From Chaenocephalus aceratus (lineage: Eukaryota > Chordata > Actinopteri > Perciformes > Channichthyidae): a stretch of DNA of 64,000 nt. Numbering within the stretch: the first letter of the stretch is position 1; every line of letters begins with the position of its first letter. Below the pieces are notes generated by a model, which saw nothing but the letters and a program-made list of their open reading frames with translations, was not told the DNA's origin and ran no database searches. The position numbers and the translations under genes were made by a program. Location of the stretch: NCBI GenBank assembly GCA_023974075.1, contig JAMFTG010001481.1:1-64000 (forward strand), given 5' to 3'. Positions 47,601 through 60,699 of the stretch are shown piece by piece.

Positions 47601-49020
47601 AAGGACATCAACACCACTCAAGGTTGACGTCGTTCACTGACTTGACACTTGACTTGAATAAGCAGTTGAGAACTGAAACTCGAACTTGATTTAGTCTTGT
47701 GTTGACTGACTTAAAACCTAAAACGGCTCGTAATTGACTTGAACTTGTCTTGACATACTTGCCTCTTGACTTGGACATAAGTTCATATTTGACAACATTA
47801 GAACTTGACACTGACTTTTCTTGTTTATCTTGTTTGATTTGACAATGATTCAGTCTTGTCTAAGGTCAAACCAGGCTTTCCTCAATTTACGTAGGACTCT
47901 TCCTTGATTCCAAACTTTACACTAAACACGTTTTGAACTTGAAATGTACTTGTTTCGGTTGATTCGACACTGACTAGTCTCAAAACATGACTAGAAAGGG
48001 ACACTCTTGAGTAAACTTGTAGACTTTAAACTTGACACATTCTTGACCGGGACTTGTTTAATTTGACTTTGGACGAATTCAGAGAAGTATCCACAATGAA
48101 AAGGATGCACTTCTGTATCTGGGAGGTGAAGTTTTACTCATCTGTGTAAAAAAAGGTTTCCAAAGCCTTTGTCATGGCTCCATAAAGACTACGGCTCTTA
48201 CGTAGGACTCTTAAGGCCCTGCCAAAACCAAACTGACGCCAAAGAACACGTCCCGACGGACCCCGACTGCTGTGTCGCCTCGCGTCTCCTGCGTCTTGGT
48301 CAACAGTCGCACTGGAACACACCGCAAAGACTTCAGCCGACGGCCAAGTACGCACTGCGCATGCGTGAGTTGCAATAACTCTCCTTACCAGCAGGCGGCA
48401 GTAGAGTGTATTCTTAATTAAAAAGGGGCAAACCGGAAGACGGACTGCGTGATATATACAAACAACAAATAGTGTGCGTTCCATTTTCACTCTCGTCCAA
48501 CACAGACTGTTTTACATAACGACTTATAATCGAAAACATGTTTAGTGCGTTACTGGAAAAGGAGAAAGAATAGCCGTCTGTGTGCCTTCTTCACTTCCGT
48601 TTCGCTTCTCATGCACTGATTCGCTAAGCTGAACAGCCAATCAGAGTGATTTATTTTGCCGACAGCCTCCCGATTCAACACATCTATCGACGGCCGAAAT
48701 ACTTGATATTGACTGGTATCAATCTACGTGAAATTGAACACGTTTTGAACTTAGACTTGTTTTGTTTGATTTGACATTTGAATAGTCTCCGAACATGACT
48801 AGAAAGGGACACTCTTGAGTACATTGTAGACTTTAAACTTCACAAGACATATTCTTGACCGGGACTTGTTTAATTTGACTTTGGACTAGACTTGTATTCG
48901 TCTGATTTGACTTCAGACTTGAATTGAACTAGTCTGGATTGACTTGAGTTTTGACAAGACTTGAACCTAACTGTTTCGATTAACTTGACAGGGACTTGGT
49001 TCTGTTGACTTGGACTTGAA
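47600..49020. repeat. ACTTGA-rich low-complexity region with an internal duplication
   Basis: Loose repeats of TTGACTTGAACTTG. The blocks 47935-48070 and 48750-48900 are copies (ACATGACTAGAAAGGGACAC, CTTGACCGGGACTTGTTTAA), separated by about 680 bp of different sequence. Confidence 0.8.
48093..48200. repeat. Dispersed repeat, copy 1
   Basis: ATGAAAAGGATGCACTTC...GCCTTTGT(C)ATGGCTCCAT is shared with 50218-50330. The family is unknown to me. Confidence 0.7.
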
Positions 49021-49024
49021 AACA

Positions 49025-50215
49025 GCTCTGAGCCAAAATCTAAATGGGTACAACAACAGAGGTTAATAAAGAGATGTGTTCCCACCCACCGACAGTCCTC
49101 GAAAAGAGTCTTTGGTTAAGATTCTCAAACTAAAAGGACATTGTAAGAAAAAACAATAATATCGGGCTATTCTGGGTATTTCTGAGAAACATTCGGAGGT
49201 GCAATTTTAGGAGAGGAATGCGGATCCTGGCACCGCGAGGGAAAGGAAAAAGGACCATTTCTGAGTATTATTGTTTACGATAAAGCAGGAGCTCGGGAAC
49301 CGTTTCCAAAATAAACACTCTAGTTTCCTGGTCCTTGCTCTTTGAGAGGGATTTCAATCTGAGCCCAATGAATGTTCGACAATGTCCTTAAATTATTCCC
49401 TGAGAAAGTTTATGTTGAGCCTGTGTGTGTGTGTGTGTTTATGACTGTATGTGTGTGTGTGGTAATATGTGTGGGAACTGTCCAAACTCCACGAGACAAA
49501 ATGCCATTATCGAATCCAACCACCTCCTCCTTTCTCGAAGTTTAGCTTTCAGAGATTGACGGGCCGGGAGAATCAAAACAAACCATGGGACGCCAGAGAG
49601 AGACGGAGAATGTATGATAACGACAAAAAAAACGCTGACAAATGTGCAACTTAAGAACATGGAACAGCTACTGTAAGCGTCTGTAGCCTTGCGGGGGAGA
49701 GGGGGGAACGTTCTTCCAAAACCACAAAACCAATCGCTGTTTTTCCACAGCAGTGCCTGAGGGGGGTCGGCCATCGTGTAACCCCGGAGATTTGGGGATT
49801 TACGGTAGGAACTGCATCTTCTGCATGGAAACAAAGCTGCGATGTTGAAAATATGATATATCAACGCTGCTTTTGTTACGAACAAGCAGTTACTGGTGTT
49901 TTTTGCACTGTTTTTAATTGAGGTTTTATTTAATAACCTCTGCAATAAGAAAGGACGATCCCATTGAGAATGATTTGCAGACCAAAAGGTATCCAGGTAA
50001 GATATTAATGTTCTTAAAACCTTGTTTCTCCACGCTTCAATGCGTAAAAACTGCATTTAGAAATATGGAGTCTTTGAAATACCATAGCAACAAAGATCAC
50101 ATTTGTCGATCTAACTATAAAAAATACATGTGGAGAATCATTTTGTGAATAATAAGTAGTTTGGCGATATATCATTGTCACAATAAATAAAAAATTCTCA
50201 TCAGAAGTTCAGTGC
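49025..50215. other. shroom4 upstream intron; unsupported open frame
   Basis: A 205-codon minus-strand open frame (49439-50056) has no recognisable domain, no splice logic and starts in a GT run. I do not call it a gene. Confidence 0.5.
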
Positions 50216-50217
50216 CA

Positions 50218-50330
50218 CCATGAAAAGGATGCACTTCAGTATCTGGTAGGTTATGTTGAAGACTTAAGTCAAACATGTACTGCTAAAAAGTCTTTCTTGA
50301 TAGGTAGAGGGTAAGCCTTTGTGATGGCTC
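50218..50330. repeat. Dispersed repeat, copy 2
   Basis: Second copy of 48093-48200. Confidence 0.7.
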
Positions 50331-50508
50331 CATGAAGTCTGTGGCTCTTTTCTTTATTGGACACAGGAAACATCCCAAAGAACTGCTGTCCCTTTGAGGA
50401 ACCAAGGCCATTATCAACGTTCTTAATACAATAATCCACAGACATCCCCTCCTTTCCTGTTTCTGACACTGTAACCCAGTGGGCTACCTGTCTCAGCGAG
50501 GGCCGAAC

Positions 50509-51167
50509 AGAGAGGCGAAGTCCCGCCCGTCTGCTTCCGCCCCATGGGACCTTATTTCGGAAAAATCGTGTATTGAAGTCAATGGAGAGAAAACGTATCT
50601 TTCGATCCCGTTTGAATTGTGCCACGAATTACACACATGATGTTTGTCAATCTTAAAAAACTATTTCCATGTCAAAAAAGTCACAGTTTGTCGGAAAACT
50701 GTTGAAATATAAGACTATGAAAAATACGCAACTAGAAAGACTACAACTCCCAGAGTCCCGGTCCCGCATGCTGGCTCTCAGGAACCGACTAACTCCCCTT
50801 GTGTGTGTGCACAGCTCTCAACGCGCCCAGACTTGGAGTGATTTTCACCTTGTTTAATACTTCCTTCCGCCTCGTTCTGACAGAAAGAAGTGAAATGTTT
50901 CAACGTGACGGCCGTCTTGGTGTGTGGTGCATGATGGGAGTTGTAGTTCATTGAGCGGTTTCACACACAAAGTGTTACTTTAACAGTTTTACGACACATT
51001 TTAATTGTTTTGACTTGCAAAATTATCTTTTAAATTGACAAATGTGTAATTCGTGGCACAATTCAAACGGGATCGAAAGATAATCTTTTTCTCTCTATCG
51101 ACTTCAATGCATACTTTTTCCGAAATAAGGTCCCATGGAGGAAAGGGAGGACTTCGCCTCTCTATAG
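50509..51167. mobile_element. DNA transposon with long (~120 bp) imperfect terminal inverted repeats
   Basis: AGAGAGGCGAAGTCC, CATGGGACCTTATTTCGG and ATCTTTCGATCCCGTTTGAA on the left recur inverted on the right (51025-51167), along with ATTGTGCCACGAATTACACA. The centre has no ORF of note. The target duplication is unclear. Confidence 0.8.
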
Positions 51168-51551
51168 GAATCACATGAATTTATACAATTTTTTTGACAG
51201 AAAGGGAGAGACAGCCTGTCCTTGATGTAGAAAAACCCTAACCCAGGAAATCCAATCAGGTTTAAAGACATGGGAAGAGTGTATTAATACATGTATTCTC
51301 AGGGTTTTTCATTTCAACTTAAACTGATAAAGTTGATACGTGAAAAAGACTGTAATGGTGCTTGAAACCGGAGAGGCAACAAACGGACACAAATGACAAG
51401 AAAGAAAGCAGTCAAAGGCTGAGGAATTATGTATTCTCCGTGTTGACGCTCTGAATGAGCCTCTATGAAAGGATCGGCTGGAATGTCCCACGTAACGGTC
51501 AGAAACTGCAACAGCTGACTGATACCGCAAAGGTCAACACGCATAATCTGA

Positions 51552-51592
<41 letters not shown>
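51552..51592. repeat. (CA)n run
   Basis: A perfect 40-bp run. Confidence 0.95.
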
Positions 51593-51594
<2 letters not shown>

Positions 51595-51690
51595 AATACA
51601 GCACAGAACGAATGGCAGCCAGGCAAATAGATGTGGACTCAGTCACACAGATAAGGACGGAAAACAGTTGGAAAAACACGACTTCTAGGG

Positions 51691-52030
51691 CAGAGGACAG
51701 ACTCGGGAACAATGCGGGGATTATTCAAAGTGTGCAAGTAAGACGAGGAAGAGTTTGTGAAAGGCAGCATGTGAGCAACAAACCCTAACGGAGAAGATGG
51801 AGAACCGTGCGCCAAAAGACAAAGATGATATCAATACTAAATTGAGCAAAAACCTACCTGACTTCGTATGTGCTGTCAAAACCGATACCAGCACCACCGA
51901 TAGCCCTAACCCTTCAAGAGGTGATCGTCTGCACGAAGACACGGACGGCGGCACGGACTTATCTAGAATCCTTAGTTTTCCGATAACTTCGTCTTGCGCT
52001 TTTTAAGTCTGCTCAGGTGAGAGAACCAGG
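51691..52030. repeat. Duplicated module, copy 1
   Basis: Shares GATTATTCAAAGTGTG..AAGGCAGCATGTG, CGGAGAAGAT and GAGGTGATCGTC with 52033-52680. On the minus strand it ends with CGAAGTCAG|GTAGGT at 51857. Confidence 0.75.
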
Positions 52031-52032
52031 CG

Positions 52033-52680
52033 GTGGAAGACTCGGAACGAGGCGGGGAGTATTCAAAGTGTGGAAGAGGTCGATTTGAGAAAGGCAGCAT
52101 GTGCACGACAATCCCTACCGGAGAAGATAGAAGCATGACGACCTCCCGAAGACAAGGATGCACACTTCTGATACAAGGCAATAAAGATAGAAGCATACTC
52201 CTAAAGACAAGGATGCACACTTCTGATACAAGGCAATAAAGATAGAAGCATACTCCTAAGATAGAAGCATACTCCTAAAGACAAGGATGCACACTTCTGA
52301 TACAAGGCAATAAAGATAGAAGCATACTCCTAAGATAGAAGCATACTCCTAAAGACAAGGATGCACACTTCTGATACAAGGCAATAAAGATAGAAGCATA
52401 CTCCTAAGATAGAAGCATACTCCTAAAGACAAGGATGCACACTTCTGATACAAGGCAATACAGTTACACTCCTTTGAAAAGAGATGATATCATTGATGTG
52501 AAGCTTCAGCGAAGACTCACCTGACTTCGAACTGATCCGAGTTCCCGTCCTCGCATCACCGAGGTGATCGTCGGCATAGAAACACGCCAACACAATAACA
52601 CAGACTAATCTAAATCCCTCGTTGCTCTGAGAGTAAATCGCTTCTTCGTAGTCTGCGGAGGCGAGAGGGGCGGGTGGACG
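52033..52680. repeat. Duplicated module, copy 2, expanded by a minisatellite
   Basis: Its beginning (52045-52137) and end (52515-52680) match copy 1, but 52150-52460 is filled by a tandem repeat. On the minus strand CGAAGTCAG|GTGAGT near 52522 is a strong donor-like site, preceded by an open stretch reading ADYEEAIYSQSNEG. The peptide is not recognised. Confidence 0.7.
52150..52460. repeat. ~74-bp compound minisatellite, five core copies
   Basis: The core is AAGACAAGGATGCACACTTC plus TGATACAAGGCAATA; the spacer AAGATAGAAGCATACTCCT is present once or twice. Confidence 0.93.
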
Positions 52681-52778
52681 TCTGAGAGGCTGTGTAAAGT
52701 GTCCGGGAGCTGATGTCCCTCTGAAGAAGTGACGCCGATAACAACTTCTGACCAAGCTACGATGATCAACACCCCATC

Positions 52779-53374
52779 TCCCTTCCCTTTCTCCCTTTCC
52801 TCTCTCCCTCCCTCGTTCCCTCTCCCCTATTCTCTCTCTTCCTCCTCCCTCGATCCCTCGCTGGAAGACAAAAACATGCTAGTGCTCGATCCTTCACTCT
52901 CTGCCTCTCTCTTCCTCTCTCTCTCCTCTCTCTCTCTCCTCCTCGCCTCTCCCTCTCTCTCTTCTCGCCCTGCCTCTCTCTCCCTCTCTCGCTCTCTCGC
53001 CCTGCCTCTCTCTCTCTCTCCCTACTCTCTCTCTGCCCTCCTCTCTGCCTCTCCACGCCTCTCTCGCTCTCCCTCTCTCTCCGCCACGCCTGGGTCTCTC
53101 TCTCTCTTCCCTCTCTCGCTCCCTCTCTTTCGCTCTCGCCCTGCCTTTCTCTCTCTCTCTCTCCTCTCTCTCTCGCCCTCCCCGCCTCTCTCTCCCTCTC
53201 TCTCTCCCTCCCTGCCTCTCTCGCCCCTCTCTCCTCTCCCCCTGCCCTCTCTCTCTCCCTGCCCTGCCTCTCTCTCTCTGCCCCTCTCTCTCTCTGCCTC
53301 TCTCTCTCTCCCTCCCTCCCTGCCTCTCTCTCTCTCCTCTCTCTCTGCCTCTCTCTCTCTCCCTGCCTCTCTCG

Positions 53375-53405
<31 letters not shown>

Positions 53406-53432
53406 CCTCCCTGCCTCTCTCGCCCCTCTCAG
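52779..53432. repeat. Polypyrimidine (CT)n-rich tract
   Basis: About 650 bp of CTCTCTCCCTGCCTCTCTCG-like sequence; the plus-strand Ser/Leu frame is compositional. Confidence 0.95.
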
Positions 53433-53572
53433 GCAGGATGTGGATTCAGTGGGAGAGGAAGTATTGTGCAGGGCAGATAAAGTGGTGCACGGCTGCTAAA
53501 ATAATACCCAGAGTTCCACACTGTTATTGTTTGACGGGAGGGAAAAATGCAGAGGTACTTCCTCCTACTGTG

Positions 53573-53573
53573 T

Positions 53574-53644
<71 letters not shown>
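53573..53644. repeat. (GT)n array
   Basis: Perfect, about 70 bp. Confidence 0.97.
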
Positions 53645-53647
<3 letters not shown>

Positions 53648-53649
53648 TG

Positions 53650-54088
53650 GACAGACACGGGGGCTTTTTTTCACGATGGCCGAGACATGAGAGAAACAGT
53701 GCGGTGAAAGCAGGGGATGTCGGAGATGAGGGGGGGTCTACAGTCTGAGGAATGGTTTCAGACGTAAAGCAATAACTGGAGGTGATGGGTGAACAGGAGA
53801 GGGCACTTTTATCACCTCCTTATCGCCGGGACTTATTTATTTAGTTACAGGAATGTTATTAAAGGAATTATAGCGTCGACTATTAACGGCTGATAAGAAC
53901 CATTGTTTTCTGTGTAATGAAACTTATCGTGGGAATTAAATAGTCCCGCGACCTTTTGTATAATTAGACGTTTTACAACTTTCCGGATTTGTCCCGTCGC
54001 GTAAAAGAAAAATAATAATAAATCATATTAATTTCACCCAAATGTCACGAATTTGAACGAAGCTTTGAAGAAAATGTATTTAAAATGC
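53650..54088. other. No feature seen
   Basis: Intron or upstream DNA without recognised content. Confidence 0.5.
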
Positions 54089-54091
54089 TTT

Positions 54092-54281
<190 letters not shown>

Positions 54282-54833
54282 CCACTTAAAGCCTAATAAT
54301 AAAAACACTTACTTAAGTACTTCAGATTGAACTGTCGCTGCTTCACGTTGAATGAAACCTGTTCTCTATCTTTGGCTAAAACACGAATACTAAACACACA
54401 TTTACGCAGCTCAGCGTTCGGTGTTGGAGTATGACCCCCTCGTGGGTGAAGTGTTGATGATCTACAGCGGACATAGTGTCCTTGTGAGTCTGTGTCCTCT
54501 CCTGACCAGACTTGGACCTCTCAGAGCAAACACGGGGAGGTGTGAGCGCGCCACATTAACCAGCCTCACGACAGCACACACTTAATAACCCGAGACCCTC
54601 GGGGGGCTTCAAAGGATTTCCTGGAGACTTGTATCTCCTGCAGACTCCGCCGAGATCTGTGTGTGTGTGTGTGTGAGAATGTGTGTGAGAGAGTTATATC
54701 CATGCATGTGAGCGAATTCCGTACATTCCCCGTGTTTCCTTCAGAAGGGTGAGCTCTGCTCCAAAGCCTAAACAACCTCACCCCCCCCCCGTCCCTTTGT
54801 CTTTGCCTGCAATCAGCCCCTATTTGTTTGCTT

Positions 54834-54835
<2 letters not shown>

Positions 54836-54886
<51 letters not shown>
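54836..54886. repeat. (GT)n array
   Basis: Perfect run. Confidence 0.95.
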
Positions 54887-54890
<4 letters not shown>

Positions 54891-54988
54891 AATGGGATCC
54901 CAGTTTGTTTGCCTACCTTATAGACCTTCATCACCCTTGATTATGGATTTTTGCATGACCCACACACACTTGTAGACATGCCTTTGTG

Positions 54989-55206
<218 letters not shown>

Positions 55207-55300
55207 GACATACCAGGTAATCAGTACAGTGAGACTAGGCTCATACCAGCGGTCGATGGCAGGAAGGGTGAAGTCCACTTTAGCATCTGCAGCACAATGC

Positions 55301-55302
<2 letters not shown>

Positions 55303-55354
<52 letters not shown>
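55303..55354. repeat. (GT)n array
   Basis: Perfect run. Confidence 0.95.
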
Positions 55355-55358
<4 letters not shown>

Positions 55359-56194
55359 CAGTGCTCGTCCTCTCGGTATTTCATCCAAGTAAATCAAGAA
55401 AAGAGGGGTTTTTTGAAGCAAAGACAAAGTCCCGTCAGTCGAGTCACGGGGAAGAGACAGCATGAATATATTTCGTCATGAACTGATTACGGGCGTTTTA
55501 TCAGGAATGTTTTGACGGTAAATCGTGCGATAAAAGTTAAACACTGCAGGAAGTCAGTGTCAGCTGATGTATCGTTAAAACACCGACGTCAGGCGTATTT
55601 AAAATAAATGGATTAAGCCGTTCCTCTGCATCACCTTCTGACCACATGTCTCGTTGGGTTTATCTCGCAGTCGTGAAGTAACGACAACTAATGAATACTT
55701 CCTGTTTCAATAAAGACGCTCTGCTTTGGTTCAGCAGTCGTCTCCGGATAATAATGATATGTTTAACGAAGGATTTGAACGGTTGTTACGGTTACCTCAC
55801 TTGCGGTAAACAAGGTCAAAGTTGAAATCATCTGAACAGCAAAGTCAGCGTCGAGCCGTTTTTCAGATGTCATGTGAACATCGCTTGAGTCCGTCTTCTT
55901 CTGGCTCCACGACTTGCTCGTTAAATCGTAATCTCATTTTGAATTTGAGATGCAAAAAAACCAAAACGATTCTCTCGTGATTTATAAACCGCCACTCGGT
56001 TCAAATCCACTTTATTTTACTTCATTACGTCTCTTTTTAAGACAGAATTGAAACATGTGGGGTCTGGTGACGTGTGAGGAGAAATGAAAACGGTCTACGG
56101 GCGATTTATCGACTAAATGATCGATAACGAGCGACATCACAGGTTCAATGGAATATCCTCTCCTAATGTTCCTCTTCCATAACACGTCTTTTTA

Positions 56195-56199
<5 letters not shown>
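55355..56199. other. No feature seen
   Basis: Unique-looking DNA; no exon recognised. Confidence 0.5.
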
Positions 56200-56242
<43 letters not shown>

Positions 56243-56285
56243 AAGTTCGCCTCCAGGAATTTAGGTTTGACTGAGACGACCACTC

Positions 56286-56320
<35 letters not shown>

Positions 56321-56415
56321 TCCAGTGTCATGTATCACGGAGTTGCAGTTTAATGAGCCAGTTAATAAAATCCAGGCCAGAGGAGACGGATAAACTGTAG
56401 CAGACCACACGCAGA

Positions 56416-56458
<43 letters not shown>

Positions 56459-56762
56459 TTCCCTAGCTCACACACACATTACCGATTAATTTCTGGTCCA
56501 AGAAAGTCAGAAATGAACAAATAATGACCGACAGAAGTCCCACAGCCACGGCACTTCTAGATTGAACATGTTGTTACGGTTCACGTTGACGAAAGACGAA
56601 GAAAAGATGGAAATTTTTCTCAGAGGTTTTTCTTTTAAACTACTATTTCTGCTCATCCTGCTAAAACACACACATTTTCGTTTTGCGTCACAACCAACAT
56701 CATCTACAGTCAGTCGCATGACCCGAATCAAACCCAGAATGCTTTATATAGAATAATATATA

Positions 56763-56824
<62 letters not shown>
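56200..56824. repeat. Cluster of short GT/CA arrays
   Basis: Runs at 56200-56240, 56289-56318, 56419-56455 and 56766-56824, alternating in strand. Confidence 0.93.
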
Positions 56825-56828
<4 letters not shown>

Positions 56829-56957
56829 ACTGAGGAATGCCAGGAATGTGTATTGTTCAGATCGGGAAGGAGTGATGGGGGGGGGGGCTTGTGCTTCGTG
56901 GTTCTTGGCAGACCTCAGTCTCCAGGGACCCTGTGGTACAACAATTCAAACAACGGG

Positions 56958-56958
<1 letters not shown>

Positions 56959-56996
<38 letters not shown>

Positions 56997-57781
56997 GCCA
57001 ATCAATCTGTCTGCGGTTAGGATCCCAAACAATCATATGAATGTGTGTGTGTGTGTGTGTTTTGTCTGAAACAAGTAAGACAAACAAAACTCGGCGTGTT
57101 CACAGAGGACGAACTCGTCCAGGAAAAAGATGAAAACAAATGTTTCAAATGAACAAGAACAAACAAACTGTGAAACGGAGCAGCGACGGAGAGACGGAGA
57201 GAGAGGAGAATATATCAGAATAAATAACACACAGCTTAGTTTGGGCTGCATATTCAAACGAGACAAACACCCAGATGGGAACAGATCGTGTTTATGTTTG
57301 AAAAAAGTCAAAACTCGGGCTGATTCGATATCATAACAAACCGTATTCTGTTCAGCTCATTTGGATATCCAAAACAAATATCAACAACAAAGGGAAACAT
57401 CATTTGGACGTTGCAGCGATTTTCACGTTTTTTGGACGAAAGCTTTTCTCTAGGAGTTAGGGAAATAGTTGACCTAGACTCCTAGATATGACGTGCATGA
57501 CCAACCCTGACGTCCACTATCTCCTTTAAGGAGATAGGCTGCTTCAATCACGATGTTGTTATTCCCATTCGGTGACCGGGCAACCCTCGGTCACAGATGG
57601 TCTGTTGTTGTGGGTACACTGGGACGCTTCCTTCTCTGTGGACTCCAAGGTGTGAAACCTTCGAGGCCATAAGTGTCAGACGCAAGTGACTCAGTGTTCC
57701 CAGCTGTTTAGGCTATCTTCTCAAACGTGTTGATTACTCTCGAAACCAGTTAAATGGGCCGACGGGAGAGAGGCGCTCCAG
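56959..57781. other. GT run and unassigned DNA
   Basis: (GT)n at 56959-56992 and 57043-57061, then no recognised feature. Confidence 0.5.
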
Positions 57782-58586
57782 AGCATACTCGCCAACCCTC
57801 CCGATTTTCGCGGGAGACTCCCGATTTCATTGCCTTCTCCCGGTTTCCTCCCGGGTCACATTTCTCCTGCATTCTGACAAAATCAGATTTACCCTGGACT
57901 GTTTCCACTCGGACTTTAATACAGCTACACCAGTGCTTCTCAAAGTGTGGTCCGCGGACCACTGGTGGTCCGTGAGCGCCCCCTAGTGGTCCGTGAGTAT
58001 ATTGTTAACATTTCACATTTGAAATAAATAAATACATTTCAGTTTTCCGCACTCTCACGGGAATATCTCCGCAATGGAGCGAGCTTAAGTTTCACTTTCG
58101 ATTGCATGATATAGCCCAGATAAACACCTTCGTCACACATGTTGCCACTTGTTTGTACCATTTTCAGGCGATTTGTAATCTGTTCTAGAAAAACGATGTG
58201 TTTTTTGATATTTTTGGAGTTAGGTGGTCCGCGAGTGTTTTTTTATTAGTGGTCCTTGGTATGAAAAAGTTTGAGAAACACTGAGCTACACCATTGTTTG
58301 GTTTCCATGGTAGCGCGTCTCTTTAGTAGTGCGCAACTGAAAGTCTGAGAGGGTGAGGGAGATAAGTCACAGAAAACAGAACAAGAATCGACAAAACTCC
58401 CCCCTGCTCACTCCTTTCCTGGATAACACAGGTCCAGCCCACACGTATGCTCCATCAAGACAGTGCACTTACAACTACAATAAGCATGTTAAGCTAATAC
58501 AGCTCTGGCGATCCACTAGCACCCACCCCCCCCCCGCGGTGGTTTTGAAATGCTCCCGATTTCTGAGGTCTCAAGGTTGGCAAGCA
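57782..58586. mobile_element. hAT-like element with a nested hAT
   Basis: AGCATACTCGCCAACC at the left and GGTTGGCAAGCA at the right are inverse, with GCTCCAG flanking both sides (57775-57781, 58588-58594). The 353-bp element at 57931 sits inside it. Confidence 0.75.
57931..58283. mobile_element. Nested hAT MITE (CAGTGCTTCTCAAAGTGTGG)
   Basis: The ends are CAGTGCTTCTCAAA and TTTGAGAAACACTG, with perfect 8-bp duplication AGCTACAC (57923-57930, 58284-58291). The interior carries several GTGGTCCG copies. Confidence 0.93.
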
Positions 58587-58780
58587 TGCTCCAGATGTGA
58601 CGTGGCAACTCTACCGTGAAGTCAGAACCTCTGGCTCTTGGACTTGCGATGTGAATCCTCCGGCCGAAGCTCCAAATAACCCATCAGTGTTTGACATCAA
58701 AGCTCCTGCTCTCCCCGTGTCTCCTTCCTGACTCGGTGACTCCCACTGCCTTGCTGCCGCACAGAAGTTTCCTCTACACT

Positions 58781-59314
58781 AAGGATGCTCCGATCGATCG
58801 GCCGATTCTCACTCTCTACCGGTCGATCGGTGCTCTCTAAAGATGCCGATCGCGAGAGCCGATCACACGACGTAAAATACATGACACTTTTCTCTGTGCT
58901 GTGCGCGGCAAAACAAGCTCGCCAAATGGCTTCTCCGGTCTGGCAGGATTTGAAGGTGTCCGAAAAAGACAGTAAAATAGCGGTATGGCCCGCCACACAC
59001 ACTAAGAGTCAGACCTAACACACTTAGCTATTTGATCTACCTCTGGAACAAGCTACACTAGTTATACATATATTTATTCTTCACTGTCGGGTCACTCGTT
59101 ACTGGATCAGTGAGCTGCATGAGATACTGACAGGCCGATAATTATGTTGCTTGTGGAAGCGCCAGTGAACGAGCCCCATTAACTGAGTTGTAGACATCAC
59201 TGTATATGGAAGATCCCCATAGGCCCCGCCCACTCGATCGGATCGGCGATCGATATTTTGGGGCCGACACTGATTCCGGCGATCGGCCCCAAAATTGGCG
59301 ATCGGAGCATCCCT
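58781..59314. mobile_element. TIR element (AGGATGCTCCGATCG ends)
   Basis: AAGGATGCTCCGATC at the left and GATCGGAGCATCCCT at the right are inverse; GATCGGC motifs repeat inside. No clean target duplication was found. Confidence 0.75.
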
Positions 59315-59937
59315 ACTTCAAACGTACAATATTTCCCAATGTCACACGTCTGTACTTGTAATAAAAGTACATCAAATGGGAGTACTCAACTAAATCGCTT
59401 TGTACTTAAGTGTTACATAGGAATGTACTTACTTTAAAAGCAAGCAGTCTTACAATAACTGTGCCGGAAAGAATTACATTCTAAAACAGGCAAATAAGGA
59501 CTTACATTGTTTTATATTTAACCATAAGCACTAATCTACCCAGAATTTGGTGCCAGCTTTCTATCAATGTTTAATATTTTGTGTTAAAGACACCTATTGG
59601 TCCGAACCAAGAAACCATGGAGATGATTTTGGGACTTTTGGGATAAACAACTGAAACGAGTCACTGCGTATCTAACGGGACATTTTATCAACGTCTCAAT
59701 GTCACAATAAATAAATGATAAATCAACAAGCAGTTAGTGTTATTGTTTCCTGCGGGAAGCGCTGTTTGGGTAACCCGTCACAACATGTCTCTAAATCTTT
59801 CCTTTCTATCTCACTTTCCCTGCTTCCATATAAATAATGTTTAGCCAGTGAGCAGCGGAGATACAAGAGTGAGCTCAGATGAAAGTGCTGAGTCATAAAG
59901 CCCCTCTCATTATCCTTTTAATTTCCTTATGTTCACG
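59315..59937. other. No gene seen
   Basis: A short GTACTT-rich stretch near 59350-59430 resembles the element at 19671-20335. Otherwise unassigned. Confidence 0.45.
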
Positions 59938-59940
59938 TAA

Positions 59941-60490
59941 CGGCCCGTCTACACTACAGGCATCAACAAATCTTGAGCTGGGCATGTCTGAAGCTTGGCG
60001 ATTTTTTGCGACCAACAACCGATCAGGAATCTCCCGCCCCCGACATACAAAGCAATAGCAATGTTAGAACGAAGGCGAAAACCTACCAGTTCCACCCCCT
60101 GCCTCTGCCCCCTCCCTCCATGCCTGGTTCCTCCGGTTTGTATCCCGTTAATAGTTATGGTCGTAAAGAACCGGGTGATTTGCTACCGTAACTTCTCGTT
60201 TGGAATATGAGGAAATTAACTGCGGTCTGGTTCTCCCAGCTTGCACGCGGTTTGATTGGCTAGCGCTTGTACTGGCGGGATTTGCATAAACGGGATTTGA
60301 TTGGCTGATGCCAGCTTCGAAAGCATCAAAAGTTGAACATTGCTCAACTTGTGATGCTCACGATGCTTCCAAAGCCACGCTCCCCACAATGCAGTTCGGC
60401 GAAAATTCAAAATCTTCTACGTCACCCCCCTTCAAGTGAATGGGCGAAGCGTTGAAAGCATTTTCCGATGCCTGTAGTGGAGACGGGGCG
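59941..60490. mobile_element. PIF/Harbinger-like element with TAA duplication
   Basis: CGGCCCGTCTACACTACAGG and CCTGTAGTGGAGACGGGGCG are near-perfect inverse ends, with TAA on both sides (59938-59940, 60491-60493). The minus open frame crossing its right edge (60358-60678) is not recognised. Confidence 0.85.
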
Positions 60491-60699
60491 TAACTCTCTG
60501 CTGTAATCTGACGGACTTTCTTTACAAACTCTTGTTTTGCTTCTGAGTCTGAGAGAAAGTCCAAAGTGGGATTGCTACCGTCTGTAGAAAGTGACTTAAA
60601 ACGATTGATATCATTAAAAAAATCTGCACTGAAGGATGTGGTTGACAAACAAGGATTTTCCTCACTCTCTGCATACATTTAGAGGCTGCGGTGTCATAG

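Noticed and set aside
49439..50056. A 205-codon minus-strand frame
   Set aside because: No recognisable domain or exon boundary, and it begins in a GT run; it may be a chance ORF.
52729..53499. A 256-codon Ser/Leu-rich plus-strand frame
   Set aside because: Compositional product of the polypyrimidine tract.
60358..60678. A minus-strand frame with NPCLSTTSFSADFF
   Set aside because: It crosses the edge of a Harbinger-like element and no family is recognised.
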